From NCBI RefSeq assembly GCF_009193175.1, contig NZ_VUKE01000003.1:1-64000 (forward strand): a DNA stretch of 64,000 bases, in the 5' to 3' direction. A model generated the notes under the pieces. The model worked only from the letters and a program-made list of their open reading frames with translations. It was not told the DNA's origin and did no database searches. A program made the position numbers and the translations under genes. This DNA comes from Georgenia ruanii. Its GTDB lineage: Bacteria > Actinomycetota > Actinomycetes > Actinomycetales > Actinomycetaceae. This document shows positions 9,205 to 16,446 of this stretch, one piece after another. Position 1 is the stretch's first letter. Each line of letters starts with the position of its first letter.

Positions 9205-9608
9205 GGCGGGGCCGGCGGGGGCGCGGTCGGCGGCGCGGCGGGTGGGGGAGCGCCGCTCGCGGCGGGCTCGCCCTCGAGCTGGCGCCGCTCCTCGGCGATC
9301 TCCTTGGCCAGGAAGTAGTTCAGCCCGGTGCGGATGGCGGCGATGGCGGCCAGCTGCCCGATCTCGGCAAAGCTCGGCGCGACGGCGGTCCGCAGCACGT
9401 CGCTCGCGAGCTGGAACTCCAGGCCGAGGGCGAGGAAGCGCCCGAGGAGGAGCCGCACGCGGACGAACCCGCGGGTGTCGCGCTGGGCCAGCGCCCTGAC
9501 GAAGAGCGCGAAGGCGATGGCCGCTCCGACGGTGATCACGGCGGCCCCCGCGGCCTCCACGAGGCGCACGAGCACGGCCACGACGCGACCCAGCAGCTCT
9601 TCGGTCAT
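9201..9608 (-). CDS. DUF1622 family membrane protein
   Basis: Integral membrane protein of 135 residues. The N-terminal half has two hydrophobic helices (VVAVLVRLVEAAGAAVITVG, AAIAFALFVRAL), followed by the DUF1622 signature region RLLLGRFLALGLEFQLASDVL. The tail is Pro/Ala-rich (PPPAAPPTAPPPAPP). ATG9608 has GGGAGG about nine bases upstream. The function of the family is unknown. The gene is first in a two-gene operon with the 84-residue membrane protein. Confidence 0.75.
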   Translation of the reverse strand: MTEELLGRVVAVLVRLVEAAGAAVITVGAAIAFALFVRALAQRDTRGFVRVRLLLGRFLALGLEFQLASDVLRTAVAPSFAEIGQLAAIAAIRTGLNYFLAKEIAEERRQLEGEPAASGAPPPAAPPTAPPPAPP

Positions 9609-9684
9609 CGATCGTCACCTCCCGGGCAGGGCCTCAACGTCGTGGGTGGCGCCAGGCGCCGCAACTTGGGCTGCCGAGGTCCTC

Positions 9685-9729
9685 GCGGCACGCCGGCACA
9701 CCGGCACACCGGCACACCGGCACGCCGGC
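9685..9729. repeat. 8-bp tandem repeat (CCGGCACA)n
   Basis: About five tandem copies of an 8-bp unit: exact CCGGCACA at 9693-9700, 9701-9708 and 9709-9716, flanked by one-base variants at 9685-9692 and 9717-9724. It lies between the divergent DUF1622 and GNAT genes, about 50 bp upstream of the GNAT start. The copy number is likely to vary by slippage. Confidence 0.8.
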
Positions 9730-9774
9730 GGGCGGGTGGACGGGTGGGCGCTCGTGGGGCGCGAGGATGCACGG

Positions 9775-10218
9775 ATGACGTACGACATCGACGACGACCC
9801 CGCCCGGCTCGACCTCGACACGATCTGGGCGTTCCTGTCCGCCGAGGCGTACTGGAACCGCTGGCGCACCCGCGCCGACGTCGAGGAGCAGGTCCGCACG
9901 GCCTGGCGGGTGGTCGGCGCCTACGCGCCGGACGGGGAGCTGGTGGGCTTCGCCCGGGCGGTGTCCGACGGCGTCGCCTTCGCCTACCTCGCCGACGTCT
10001 TCATCCTGCCGGCGCACCGCGGGCACGGGCTCGGCAAGCGGCTGGTCGCGGCGATGATCGACGAGGGGCCGGGGGCCCACTTCCGCTGGACGCTGTTCAC
10101 CGGCGACGCGCACGGGCTGTACGAGCAGTTCGGCTTCGCGGCACCGGACGCCACCGCGATGGTCCGCCCGGCGCGGCCGGACGTCTCGGCGATCGGCGCG
10201 GCCGGGCCGGCTACCTGA
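9775..10218 (+). CDS. GNAT family N-acetyltransferase
   Basis: Small acetyltransferase of 147 residues. The acetyl-CoA binding motif A is seen as VFILPAHRGHGLGKRLVAAM (R/Q-x-x-G-x-G/A pattern), preceded by strand VGFARAVSDGVAFAYLADV. The C-terminal LYEQFGFA segment is typical of the fold. The substrate is unknown. ATG9775 has GAGG about eight bases upstream. Probably monocistronic; the gene after it is convergent. Confidence 0.85.
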   Translation: MTYDIDDDPARLDLDTIWAFLSAEAYWNRWRTRADVEEQVRTAWRVVGAYAPDGELVGFARAVSDGVAFAYLADVFILPAHRGHGLGKRLVAAMIDEGPGAHFRWTLFTGDAHGLYEQFGFAAPDATAMVRPARPDVSAIGAAGPAT

Positions 10219-10471
10219 TGCCGCGCACGCGCATCAGGGCGCGGTGCCGGACGGCGCGGGCGTGCTCGCCGCGGCGCTCGCAGAGCTCGTCGTAGGGGAC
10301 GCCGCCCCGCAGCACCCGCGCGAGCTGGGCCCAGCGGCGTTCCTCGTCTGCCTCGGCGGCGGCGTAGCCCGCGCACCAGCCCTCGCACCGGCCGATCTCG
10401 AAGTAGGCCTCGGCGATCGTGCGGGTCGCCGGGGTGAGCTCGGCGAGCGTAGGGACATGGTCGTATCGCAC
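10211..10471 (-). CDS. Hypothetical protein, 86 residues, behind a LexA-like box
   Basis: Short soluble protein rich in charged residues, with a Trp/Cys motif GRCEGWCAGYAAAEADEERR and a basic C-terminus (RHRALMRVRGIR). No signal peptide or membrane segment. I do not recognise the family. GTG10471 is chosen because GGGAG precedes it and the protein-like composition starts there; the open frame extends upstream only through a repeat. A LexA-box-like palindrome (10523-10538) sits about 52 bp upstream and overlaps a plausible promoter, so damage-inducible expression is possible. It overlaps the end of the convergent GNAT gene by 8 bp. Confidence 0.6.
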   Translation of the reverse strand: MRYDHVPTLAELTPATRTIAEAYFEIGRCEGWCAGYAAAEADEERRWAQLARVLRGGVPYDELCERRGEHARAVRHRALMRVRGIR

Positions 10472-10522
10472 GGCGGCTCCCGGCGAGCGCGGGCGTGAGC
10501 GGCGTGAACGAAACCCATGATA

Positions 10523-10538
10523 TCGCACATGCGTTCGA
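10523..10538 (-). promoter_or_regulatory. LexA (SOS) box-like operator
   Basis: Read on the minus strand the site is TCGAACGCATGTGCGA. The actinobacterial/Gram-positive SOS box is TCGAAC-N4-GTTCGA; the left half-site is exact and the right has one mismatch. GATATCAT just downstream could serve as a -10 element for the gene starting at 10471. The match is seen in the sequence; regulation is inference. Confidence 0.45.
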
Positions 10539-10582
10539 ATCGTCGTGCGGTGCGCCTCGCCTGGGTCACGCCGCTCCTGCTC

Positions 10583-10654
10583 GCCGTCGGACACCCCGTC
10601 GCCCGCGCCGTCGGACACCCCGTCGCCCGCGCCGTCGGACACCCCGTCACCGCG
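10583..10654. repeat. 24-bp tandem repeat, three copies
   Basis: Three head-to-tail copies of a 24-bp unit at 10583-10606, 10607-10630 and 10631-10654. The first two are identical and the third diverges in its last bases. The array lies in the 205-bp gap between the 86-residue gene and the DUF1269 gene. On the minus strand it could encode an Asp/Gly/Ser repeat, but no start signal supports translation. Confidence 0.8.
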
Positions 10655-10676
10655 GCGGAACGAGGGCAACGCGCCG

Positions 10677-11201
10677 CTACGACGTCTTCAGGTCGGCGGC
10701 GAGCTGGTCGGCTTCCATGTCGGTGGCCTTCGAGATGATCCGGTTGGCGGCCTTGATGTTCGCCGCGATCTGGTCGGCCATGTTGGTGGCGTAGACGGCG
10801 ATCAGCCCAGCGGTGCCGGCGTCCAGGGCCTCGCCGAGCTCCTTGAGGTCGTCGCGGGACATGCCGCCGGTGGCATGCCCGGTCACCGCGCCGATGGCCG
10901 TCCCCGCACCCCCGGCGGTGGCGAGCCCGATGCCGACGGGTGGGAACAGCGCCGCGGCCACGCCGACGGCCAGGCCCCAGCCCAGTCCGACCGCTGCCCC
11001 GTGCCGGGTGGGCTGCTCGTGCTTCTTGACGATGTGGACCTTGCCGTCGGCGTCCTTCGAGATGACGGCGGCATCGAAGTCGTGGGATGTCTTCACCGCC
11101 TTGTACAGCTCCTTGACCGCCTCGTAGTCGGCCACCGCGGCGTCGACGTCGTCGTACGCGGCCGCGATCACGTACAGGGTGTCCTCATCCTGCTTGGCCA
11201 T
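10677..11201 (-). CDS. DUF1269 family protein with glycine-rich membrane segment
   Basis: 174 residues. The N-terminal domain (LYVIAAAYDDVDAAVADYEAV) is the hallmark of DUF1269 proteins. A long Gly/Ala segment follows (AAVGLGWGLAVGVAAALFPP, then VGIGLATAGGAGTAIGAVTG), resembling a glycine-zipper membrane region, and a helical C-terminal tail. The function of the family is unknown; members are often annotated as general membrane or stress proteins. ATG11201 has AGAGGGG upstream. Probably monocistronic. Confidence 0.85.
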   Translation of the reverse strand: MAKQDEDTLYVIAAAYDDVDAAVADYEAVKELYKAVKTSHDFDAAVISKDADGKVHIVKKHEQPTRHGAAVGLGWGLAVGVAAALFPPVGIGLATAGGAGTAIGAVTGHATGGMSRDDLKELGEALDAGTAGLIAVYATNMADQIAANIKAANRIISKATDMEADQLAADLKTS

Positions 11202-11316
11202 GAAGAGCCCCTCTCAGTCCGCTGTGAGACAGCCACGTTCGCCCATGCAGGCTCCGCGGCCTTCATCCGCCGCGGACGAAGTCGTCGTGCCGGGCAGGAC
11301 GTCGCAGCCGCGGGCG

Positions 11317-12459
11317 CTAGGGCCGTGGAGGCTCCGGGTCGTCGACGCCCAGCACGAGCGCCGCCGACGTCGCCATGACGACGGCGAGCACCAGTCCGAG
11401 CGCGGGGTAGCCGGCGCCGGAGATCACCGCTCCGCCGACGACGGCGCCGACGAGGTAGCCGGTCTGCGTGGCGCCGGTGCGCGCCGTCATCATCGCCGCG
11501 GGCTGGGCGGGCAGCTGGTCGAGCCCCAGGGAGGCGGACACTGGCGTGCGGATCCCGGCAGCCAGGCCCAGGAGGCAGAAGAGCGCCACGGCCACCGGCG
11601 CCGAGCGGGCGACGGCGAGCATCATCGGCAGGAGGACGGCCATGATCAGCGCCGCCGTGGCGACCAGCCGGCGCCGCGGCACGCGGCGGGACAGGCGCCC
11701 GGAGCGGACCGAGGCCAGGAGGTAGGCGCCGGCGCCGCCGGCGAGCAGCCAGCCGGCCAGGGACTCGCGCACCCCCAGGCGCTGGACGAAGAAGGCGCCC
11801 GCGAAGGTGAGCAGCGACGTCCAGGCGGCGTACCCGGCCACCTCGGCGACGATCCAGCGGCGGGCGACCCCCACCCGGAGCGGGGCCAGGGCGGCCCCCG
11901 CGCGCGCCGACGGGGCCGGCCGGGCCGCGGGCGCGGCCACCAGCGCGGCGACCGCCAGCGCCGCCGGCAGCGCCTCCGCGGCCCGCCACGACCAGGCCTC
12001 CGTCAGCACCCCGGCCGCCGGCGTGACGAGGATCCACGCCAGCGCGTTGGAGCCGGCGACGTAACCCGTCGCCCACGGGCGCCGGTCGGCGTCGAACGCC
12101 GCCAGGCCGGCGAAGCCGCCGGAGAGCAGGAGGGCGAAGGCGAGGCCGACGAGGACGTGCGCGGCGAGGAACGTCGCCGTGGACCCGGCCGCGGCCACCG
12201 CACCGGAGGCCAGGACGGCCAGAACGGACCCGGCGACGAGCAGCCGACGCACCGACAGCAGGCCCGGCCGGGTGCCGAGCAGCAGCGAGACCGCGACGGA
12301 GACCGCGGCGGTGACCGACCGGGCCTGACCGGCGGCCCCGACCGTCGTCCCCAGCTCGGCCCCGACGGCGACCACGGTGGGGGCCAGGACCACGAGCAGG
12401 GCCTGGGAGGTCATCGTCGCGAGCACCAGCGGGAGGACCTTCGCTGCGGAGCTCGTCAT
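11317..12459 (-). CDS. MFS transporter
   Basis: Polytopic membrane protein of 380 residues with about 12 hydrophobic segments, consistent with a major facilitator efflux carrier. The loop after the second helix (LLGTRPGLLSVRRLLVAGSV) corresponds to MFS motif A, and ALLLSGGFAGLAAFDADRRPW follows later. It fits the sugar-efflux/drug-efflux subfamily, but the substrate is not evident. ATG12459 is the natural start of the first helix. The next gene upstream on the same strand ends at the thioesterase start side, 80 bp away, so joint transcription is possible. Confidence 0.85.
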   Translation of the reverse strand: MTSSAAKVLPLVLATMTSQALLVVLAPTVVAVGAELGTTVGAAGQARSVTAAVSVAVSLLLGTRPGLLSVRRLLVAGSVLAVLASGAVAAAGSTATFLAAHVLVGLAFALLLSGGFAGLAAFDADRRPWATGYVAGSNALAWILVTPAAGVLTEAWSWRAAEALPAALAVAALVAAPAARPAPSARAGAALAPLRVGVARRWIVAEVAGYAAWTSLLTFAGAFFVQRLGVRESLAGWLLAGGAGAYLLASVRSGRLSRRVPRRRLVATAALIMAVLLPMMLAVARSAPVAVALFCLLGLAAGIRTPVSASLGLDQLPAQPAAMMTARTGATQTGYLVGAVVGGAVISGAGYPALGLVLAVVMATSAALVLGVDDPEPPRP

Positions 12460-12540
12460 GTCCCGCTCCCTGCCGTCCGCGCCCGTAGCCCCGGCCCCAG
12501 CCCCGGGGCGGCCGGGGCTACGGCCGCGTGCCGGGCCCGG

Positions 12541-12984
12541 TCACCACTGGGTCGGGGAGCCGGCCACCCGCAGGCGCTCCGGCACCCGGTCGCGCTCGTA
12601 GGTGATGTCGGTGTACCCGTGCGGCGTCGGCCGGCCGTCCGGGCCGAGGTTGACGAACACCATCTTCTCGATGGTGAGGATGCTCTGCCGGGTGAACAGG
12701 TTGCGCACCTCGGCGCGCATGGTCATCGACGTGCGGCCGAACGCCGTCGCCCGCAGGCCCATCTCGACGACGTCCCCCTGCTGGGCAGAGCTGACGAAGT
12801 TGATCTCCGAGATGAACTTCGTGACCACCCGCTCGTTGCCGAGCTGGATCATCACGTAGATCGCCGCCTCCTCGTCGATCCAGCGCAGGAGGCTGCCGCC
12901 GAACAACGTGCCGTTGGCGTTGAGGTCCTCGGGCTTGATCCACTTGCGGGTGCGGAAGGTGATCTCGTCGTCGTCGGGGGTCAT
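12541..12984 (-). CDS. Acyl-CoA thioesterase (hotdog fold)
   Basis: 147-residue single-domain hotdog thioesterase of the YciA/BFIT type, which hydrolyses acyl-CoA. Family motifs are visible: NANGTLFGGSLLRWIDEEAA (the G-x-x-L-x-W-x-D/E helix motif), FVSSAQQGDVVEM and FVNLGPDGRPTPHG. ATG12984 is chosen because the homology begins there (MTPDDDEITFRTRKW); the frame continues upstream without protein-like content. The Shine-Dalgarno sequence is weak. It is divergent from corA. Confidence 0.85.
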   Translation of the reverse strand: MTPDDDEITFRTRKWIKPEDLNANGTLFGGSLLRWIDEEAAIYVMIQLGNERVVTKFISEINFVSSAQQGDVVEMGLRATAFGRTSMTMRAEVRNLFTRQSILTIEKMVFVNLGPDGRPTPHGYTDITYERDRVPERLRVAGSPTQW

Positions 12985-13166
12985 GGGCCCAGGGTAGGGC
13001 GACCCTCCGACCCGAGCCCGGGCACGGCGCCGGCCCCTCCCGCGTCTCGGCGCCGTCACCGTGCCATGCTGAGCACGAGACCGACGCAGACGCCGGGAGC
13101 TCCGACGACACGGACCGCGCCGCCCACGGACCGCTCCGCCGGCGTCGGCGAGGAAGGGGCACGCTC

Positions 13167-14183
13167 ATGGCCGTCGTGGACAACGTCATCTACGTCAACG
13201 GCTCCCGCGCGGCGAGCCCTGCCAGCCTCGAGGAGACCTTCGACCTGCGCGACGAGACCGGGGGCATGGCCTGGGTCGGCCTGTACCGGCCCGCCCCCGA
13301 GGAGGTCCACGCGGTCGCCCAGGAGTTCCACCTGCACCCGCTCGCCGAGGAGGACACCTACAAGGCGCACCAGCGCCCCAAGCTCGAGCGGTACGGGCAC
13401 ACCCTCTTCGTCGTGCTGCACCCCGCGCGCTACATGGACGTCGCGGAGAAGGTGGAGTTCGGCGAGCTGCACGTGTTCATCGGCCCCGGGTTCGTCGTCA
13501 CCGTCCGGCACGCCGAGTCGCCGAACCTGGCGCAGGTGCGGCGCCGCATGGAGGGCGCCCCGGACACGCTCCGCCTCGGCCCGGAGGCGGTGCTCTACGC
13601 CATCTTCGACCAGGTGGTCGACGAGTACGCCCCGGTGGTGGCCGGCCTGGAGAACGACATCGACGAGATCGAGGACCAGCTCTTCGAGCGCGACCAGTCC
13701 GTCTCGCGCCGCATCTACGAGCTCACCCGCGAGGTCATCGCCTTCCAGCGGGCCACCCACCCGCTCGTCCAGATGCTCAAGCACCTCGAGCAGGGGTTCG
13801 ACATCTTCGGCGTCGACGTCGAGCTGCGGCACAAGCTCCGGGACGTCTACGACCACACCCTGCGCATCGTCGAGCGGGCCGACTCCTTCCGGGCGCTGCT
13901 CCAGAACGCCCTCACGGTGAACTCCACCCTCGTGGCCCAGCGGCAGAACGACGAGATGCGCCGGCTCACCGAGGCCAGCTACCAGCAGAGCGAGGAGGTC
14001 AAGCGCATCTCCTCCTGGGCGGCGATCCTCTTCGCCCCGACCCTGGTGGGCACGATCTACGGGATGAACTTCCACAACATGCCCGAGCTGGGCTGGTACT
14101 ACGGCTACCCGGCCGCGCTGGTGGCGATGGTGATCATGGGCGTCGTGCTGTGGGTCGTGTTCAAGCGGCACCACTGGTTGTAG
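13167..14183 (+). CDS. corA: CorA family magnesium/cobalt transporter
   Basis: Pentameric Mg2+ channel subunit of 338 residues. A soluble alpha/beta domain at the N-terminus is followed by long helices (LENDIDEIEDQLF, VLYAIFDQVVDEY) and two C-terminal membrane helices. The signature YGMNF lies at the end of the first membrane helix (TIYGMNFHNMPEL). ATG13167 has GAGGAAGGGG upstream. Length and motifs are typical. Monocistronic, convergent with the amidohydrolase gene. Confidence 0.95.
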   Translation: MAVVDNVIYVNGSRAASPASLEETFDLRDETGGMAWVGLYRPAPEEVHAVAQEFHLHPLAEEDTYKAHQRPKLERYGHTLFVVLHPARYMDVAEKVEFGELHVFIGPGFVVTVRHAESPNLAQVRRRMEGAPDTLRLGPEAVLYAIFDQVVDEYAPVVAGLENDIDEIEDQLFERDQSVSRRIYELTREVIAFQRATHPLVQMLKHLEQGFDIFGVDVELRHKLRDVYDHTLRIVERADSFRALLQNALTVNSTLVAQRQNDEMRRLTEASYQQSEEVKRISSWAAILFAPTLVGTIYGMNFHNMPELGWYYGYPAALVAMVIMGVVLWVVFKRHHWL

Positions 14184-14201
14184 CGCAGACCTCGAGGTCG
14201 G

Positions 14202-15353
14202 TCAGCCGAGGCCGAGCACCCGGCGGGCGTTGTCCCGGTAGACCGCGCGCAGCACCTCCCCGGGCAGGTGGACGCCGGAGATCGTCCAGCGTCCCTGAGG
14301 CGGAACGGCGCAGCCGGGCGCGTAGTCGAAGGCCTCGTCGGCCGTCTCGAGGAAGCGCAGGTGCACCTCGAGCTGCTCCGCGGTCAGCGGGTAGGCGTCG
14401 GTGCCGAAGAGCACGCGATCCGGGTGGTCGAGGACGAGCCGGCGGAACCGCCGCGGCTGCCGACCGAGCTCGGCCAGCCGCCCGGCGATGTCGACCACGA
14501 GGTTCGGCGCGGCGTCCAGCAGCCGCTCGACGTGATCGAGGTCCTCGGCGACGCAGCCGACGTGCGCGCCGATGTAGCGCGTCCCCGGGGTTGCGGTGAC
14601 GAGCGCCTGGAGGGCCTCGAGGAGGCGCTCGAACGTGGGGAACCGGTCGCGGTCCGCGAACGACCACTCGGGGACGGCGAGCAGCTCGTCGAGTCGCTCG
14701 TTGTGCTCGTCCACCGGGTCGAAGAACGCCTTGGGGTCGGCGACGTGGATGAGCACGGGTAGGCCGAGCTCACCCGCGAGCGCGAGGGTCCGGACCACCC
14801 GGGGGTCGTCGGGCAGGACGAGGGCGCCCGTCTCGTCCCGCACGTGGAGACCGAGGTCCTTCCACACCTTGACGCCGCGTGCCCCGCGACGGGCGCTGTC
14901 GCGCAGCTGCTCCTGGGCGCGCCGCTCACCGTCGGGCTGGGCCAGCAGGGCCCACTCGACCTGGCAGAAGGTCAGGAACCGGCCGGGGTGCGCCCGGTCG
15001 TAGCGGTCCAGGTTGGCCTCGAGCTCCCCGCCCCAGAGGCCGTCGAGGTTGACGACGGTCTCCACCCCCGCGGCGTCCATGGTGGCCAGCAGGGCGTCCA
15101 CGTCGGGCGTGCACCACTGACCGTCGGTGAGCCAGCGGCCCAGGTGGTTGTGCACGTCGATGGCCGGCACCGCGGCGCGGCCGACCGTGGTGGTGGTCGC
15201 GGCGAGCCGGCTCCGCGGTGCCCAGTCGGCGACGCGGAGATCGGACGGCAGCCGGCCACGGGTGCGTTCACCGGACCCGGCCGGTGCCGGTGCGGACGTC
15301 GTCGGCCGCGGATGTGCGGGCTGCGGCCGGGGAGAGGGGGGCGGCTGGGACAT
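14202..15353 (-). CDS. Amidohydrolase_2 family metal-dependent hydrolase
   Basis: TIM-barrel hydrolase of 383 residues. The metal-binding pattern of the PF04909 family is visible: HNH (DVHNHLGRW) near the start of the barrel, then LIHVADP, IGAHVGCVAED and the catalytic Asp in LFGTDAYPL. A Pro-rich N-terminal extension of ~60 residues precedes the barrel. Family members include lactonases, hydratases and decarboxylases; the substrate is not evident. ATG15353 gives a sensible N-terminus but the ribosome-binding site is weak, so a later start is possible. It is divergent from the sugar operon at 15523 and shares its control region, so it may act on a product of the same sugar. Confidence 0.8.
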   Translation of the reverse strand: MSQPPPSPRPQPAHPRPTTSAPAPAGSGERTRGRLPSDLRVADWAPRSRLAATTTTVGRAAVPAIDVHNHLGRWLTDGQWCTPDVDALLATMDAAGVETVVNLDGLWGGELEANLDRYDRAHPGRFLTFCQVEWALLAQPDGERRAQEQLRDSARRGARGVKVWKDLGLHVRDETGALVLPDDPRVVRTLALAGELGLPVLIHVADPKAFFDPVDEHNERLDELLAVPEWSFADRDRFPTFERLLEALQALVTATPGTRYIGAHVGCVAEDLDHVERLLDAAPNLVVDIAGRLAELGRQPRRFRRLVLDHPDRVLFGTDAYPLTAEQLEVHLRFLETADEAFDYAPGCAVPPQGRWTISGVHLPGEVLRAVYRDNARRVLGLG

Positions 15354-15435
15354 GGCTCGAAGAATGGCCGCTGCCGATGCGGATCGGTACGCCACCCACG
15401 CAAGTGCGCATTCATACTGCTCACTTCCTTCAGTT

Positions 15436-15465
15436 TCGCTGACTTTCGTGCAATTGCTGAGCAAT
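15436..15465. promoter_or_regulatory. Probable sugar-operon operator region (copy 1)
   Basis: In the amidohydrolase/SIS divergent gap, TCGCTGAC at 15436-15443 is followed by TTCGTGCA at 15445-15452 and a short palindrome ATTGC-TGA-GCAAT at 15453-15465. The first two elements recur before the GH4 gene at 22443-22462. They are candidates for binding of the DeoR protein encoded between the two operons. Confidence 0.4.
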
Positions 15466-15522
15466 ATGAGCGCATCAGAAAACGTTCTGGCCTCGGCCTG
15501 ATCCTCGATCGAAGGATGCGAT

Positions 15523-16401
15523 GTGAGCAGCCTCACCACCCGTGAGATCCATAGCCAGCCCGATGTGTGGGCTCGGGCGCTGGCCGAGCCCGTGATCGGA
15601 GCGTTGCTCGGCGCCGCGGGCGAACGTGTGCTCATCCTCGGGTGCGGGACGAGCGCCTTCGTCGCCGAGTCCGTCGCCGCGCTGCGCGAGAGCGCGGGCC
15701 TCGGCATGACCGCCGGCACCTACGCGTCCGAGTGGCGGCCGGGCCGCGAGTACGACCGGGTCGTCGTCATCAGCCGCTCGGGGACGACGACCGAGGTGCT
15801 CGATGCCCTCCGGCGCGTCCCCGCCGGTGTGACCACGGCCGCGATCGTCGGGGTCCCCGGGAGCCCGGTTGCCGCCGCTGTCGACGAGGTGCTTGCGCTC
15901 GACTACGCCGACGAGAAGTCGGTCGTCCAGACGCGCTTCCCGACGTCGGTCATCGCCGCCGCCCGCGCGGCGTTCGGCGAAGACATGAGCCACCTTGTCG
16001 AGGAAGGGCGCACCGCCCTCGCCGCGCCGCTGCCGGTGACGGCCGACGCCTTCCAGCACTTCGTCTTCCTCGGCTCGTCGTGGACCTACGGCCTCGCACA
16101 GGAGGCAGCGCTCAAGATCCGTGAGGCCGCGCAGGCGTGGTCCGAGTCCTATCCCGCCCTCGACTACCGGCACGGTCCCATTGCCGTCGCTGGTCAGCAG
16201 TCCCTGGTGATGGTTCTGGGGGCGTACGACGCGGGGCTCGCGGCCGACATCGAGCGGACGGGGGCGACGGTGCTGCACCTCGATGTCGACCCGCTGGTCC
16301 AGCTCGCCCAGGCCCAGCGGCTCGCGGTGAACCTCGCAGAGAGCCGCGGACTGACACCGGACACCCCCCGCGGCCTGACCCGATCCGTCGTCCTCATGTG
16401 A
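15523..16401 (+). CDS. SIS-domain sugar isomerase/deaminase (AgaS-like)
   Basis: Phosphosugar-binding protein of 292 residues with two SIS domains. Domain 1 has the sugar-phosphate loop LGCGTSAFVAESVA and SRSGTTTEVLDALR; domain 2 has FLGSSWTYGLAQEAALKIRE and the active-site loop DYRHGPIAV. The family includes AgaS (galactosamine-6-phosphate deaminase/isomerase), the isomerase domain of GlmS, and FrlB. Given its neighbours (kinases and a tagatose-bisphosphate-type aldolase), conversion of an amino-hexose phosphate to a ketose phosphate is the likely job. GTG15523 has AAGGA seven bases upstream. First gene of the six-gene sugar operon ending at 21530. Confidence 0.85.
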   Translation: MSSLTTREIHSQPDVWARALAEPVIGALLGAAGERVLILGCGTSAFVAESVAALRESAGLGMTAGTYASEWRPGREYDRVVVISRSGTTTEVLDALRRVPAGVTTAAIVGVPGSPVAAAVDEVLALDYADEKSVVQTRFPTSVIAAARAAFGEDMSHLVEEGRTALAAPLPVTADAFQHFVFLGSSWTYGLAQEAALKIREAAQAWSESYPALDYRHGPIAVAGQQSLVMVLGAYDAGLAADIERTGATVLHLDVDPLVQLAQAQRLAVNLAESRGLTPDTPRGLTRSVVLM

Positions 16402-16446
16402 CCGGTGACCCTCCGACCCCTGACCCTTCAACAGACTAGGACAACG

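Noticed and set aside
8950-9618. A 222-residue protein covering the whole DUF1622 region in another frame
   Set aside because: Only its last 84 codons look like a membrane protein; the upstream part is an Arg/Ala shadow of the DUF1622 gene.
9685-9729. Possible mini CRISPR array
   Set aside because: Units are 8 bp and directly tandem with no spacers; no cas genes.
10523-10545. TTCGAATC resembling a tRNA T-loop
   Set aside because: No complementary T-stem, anticodon stem or acceptor stem around it; the site fits a LexA-like box instead.
10583-10654. Possible CRISPR-like repeats
   Set aside because: 24-bp units are contiguous without spacers and number only three.
14188-14199. GACCTCGAGGTC palindrome between corA and the amidohydrolase as a terminator
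   Set aside because: Perfect palindrome without loop and too short to be convincing as a hairpin terminator; could be chance.
14202-15719. Longer amidohydrolase starting about 120 codons upstream of 15353
   Set aside because: The extra part covers the divergent promoter and the start of the SIS gene and is Ser/Ala/Arg noise.
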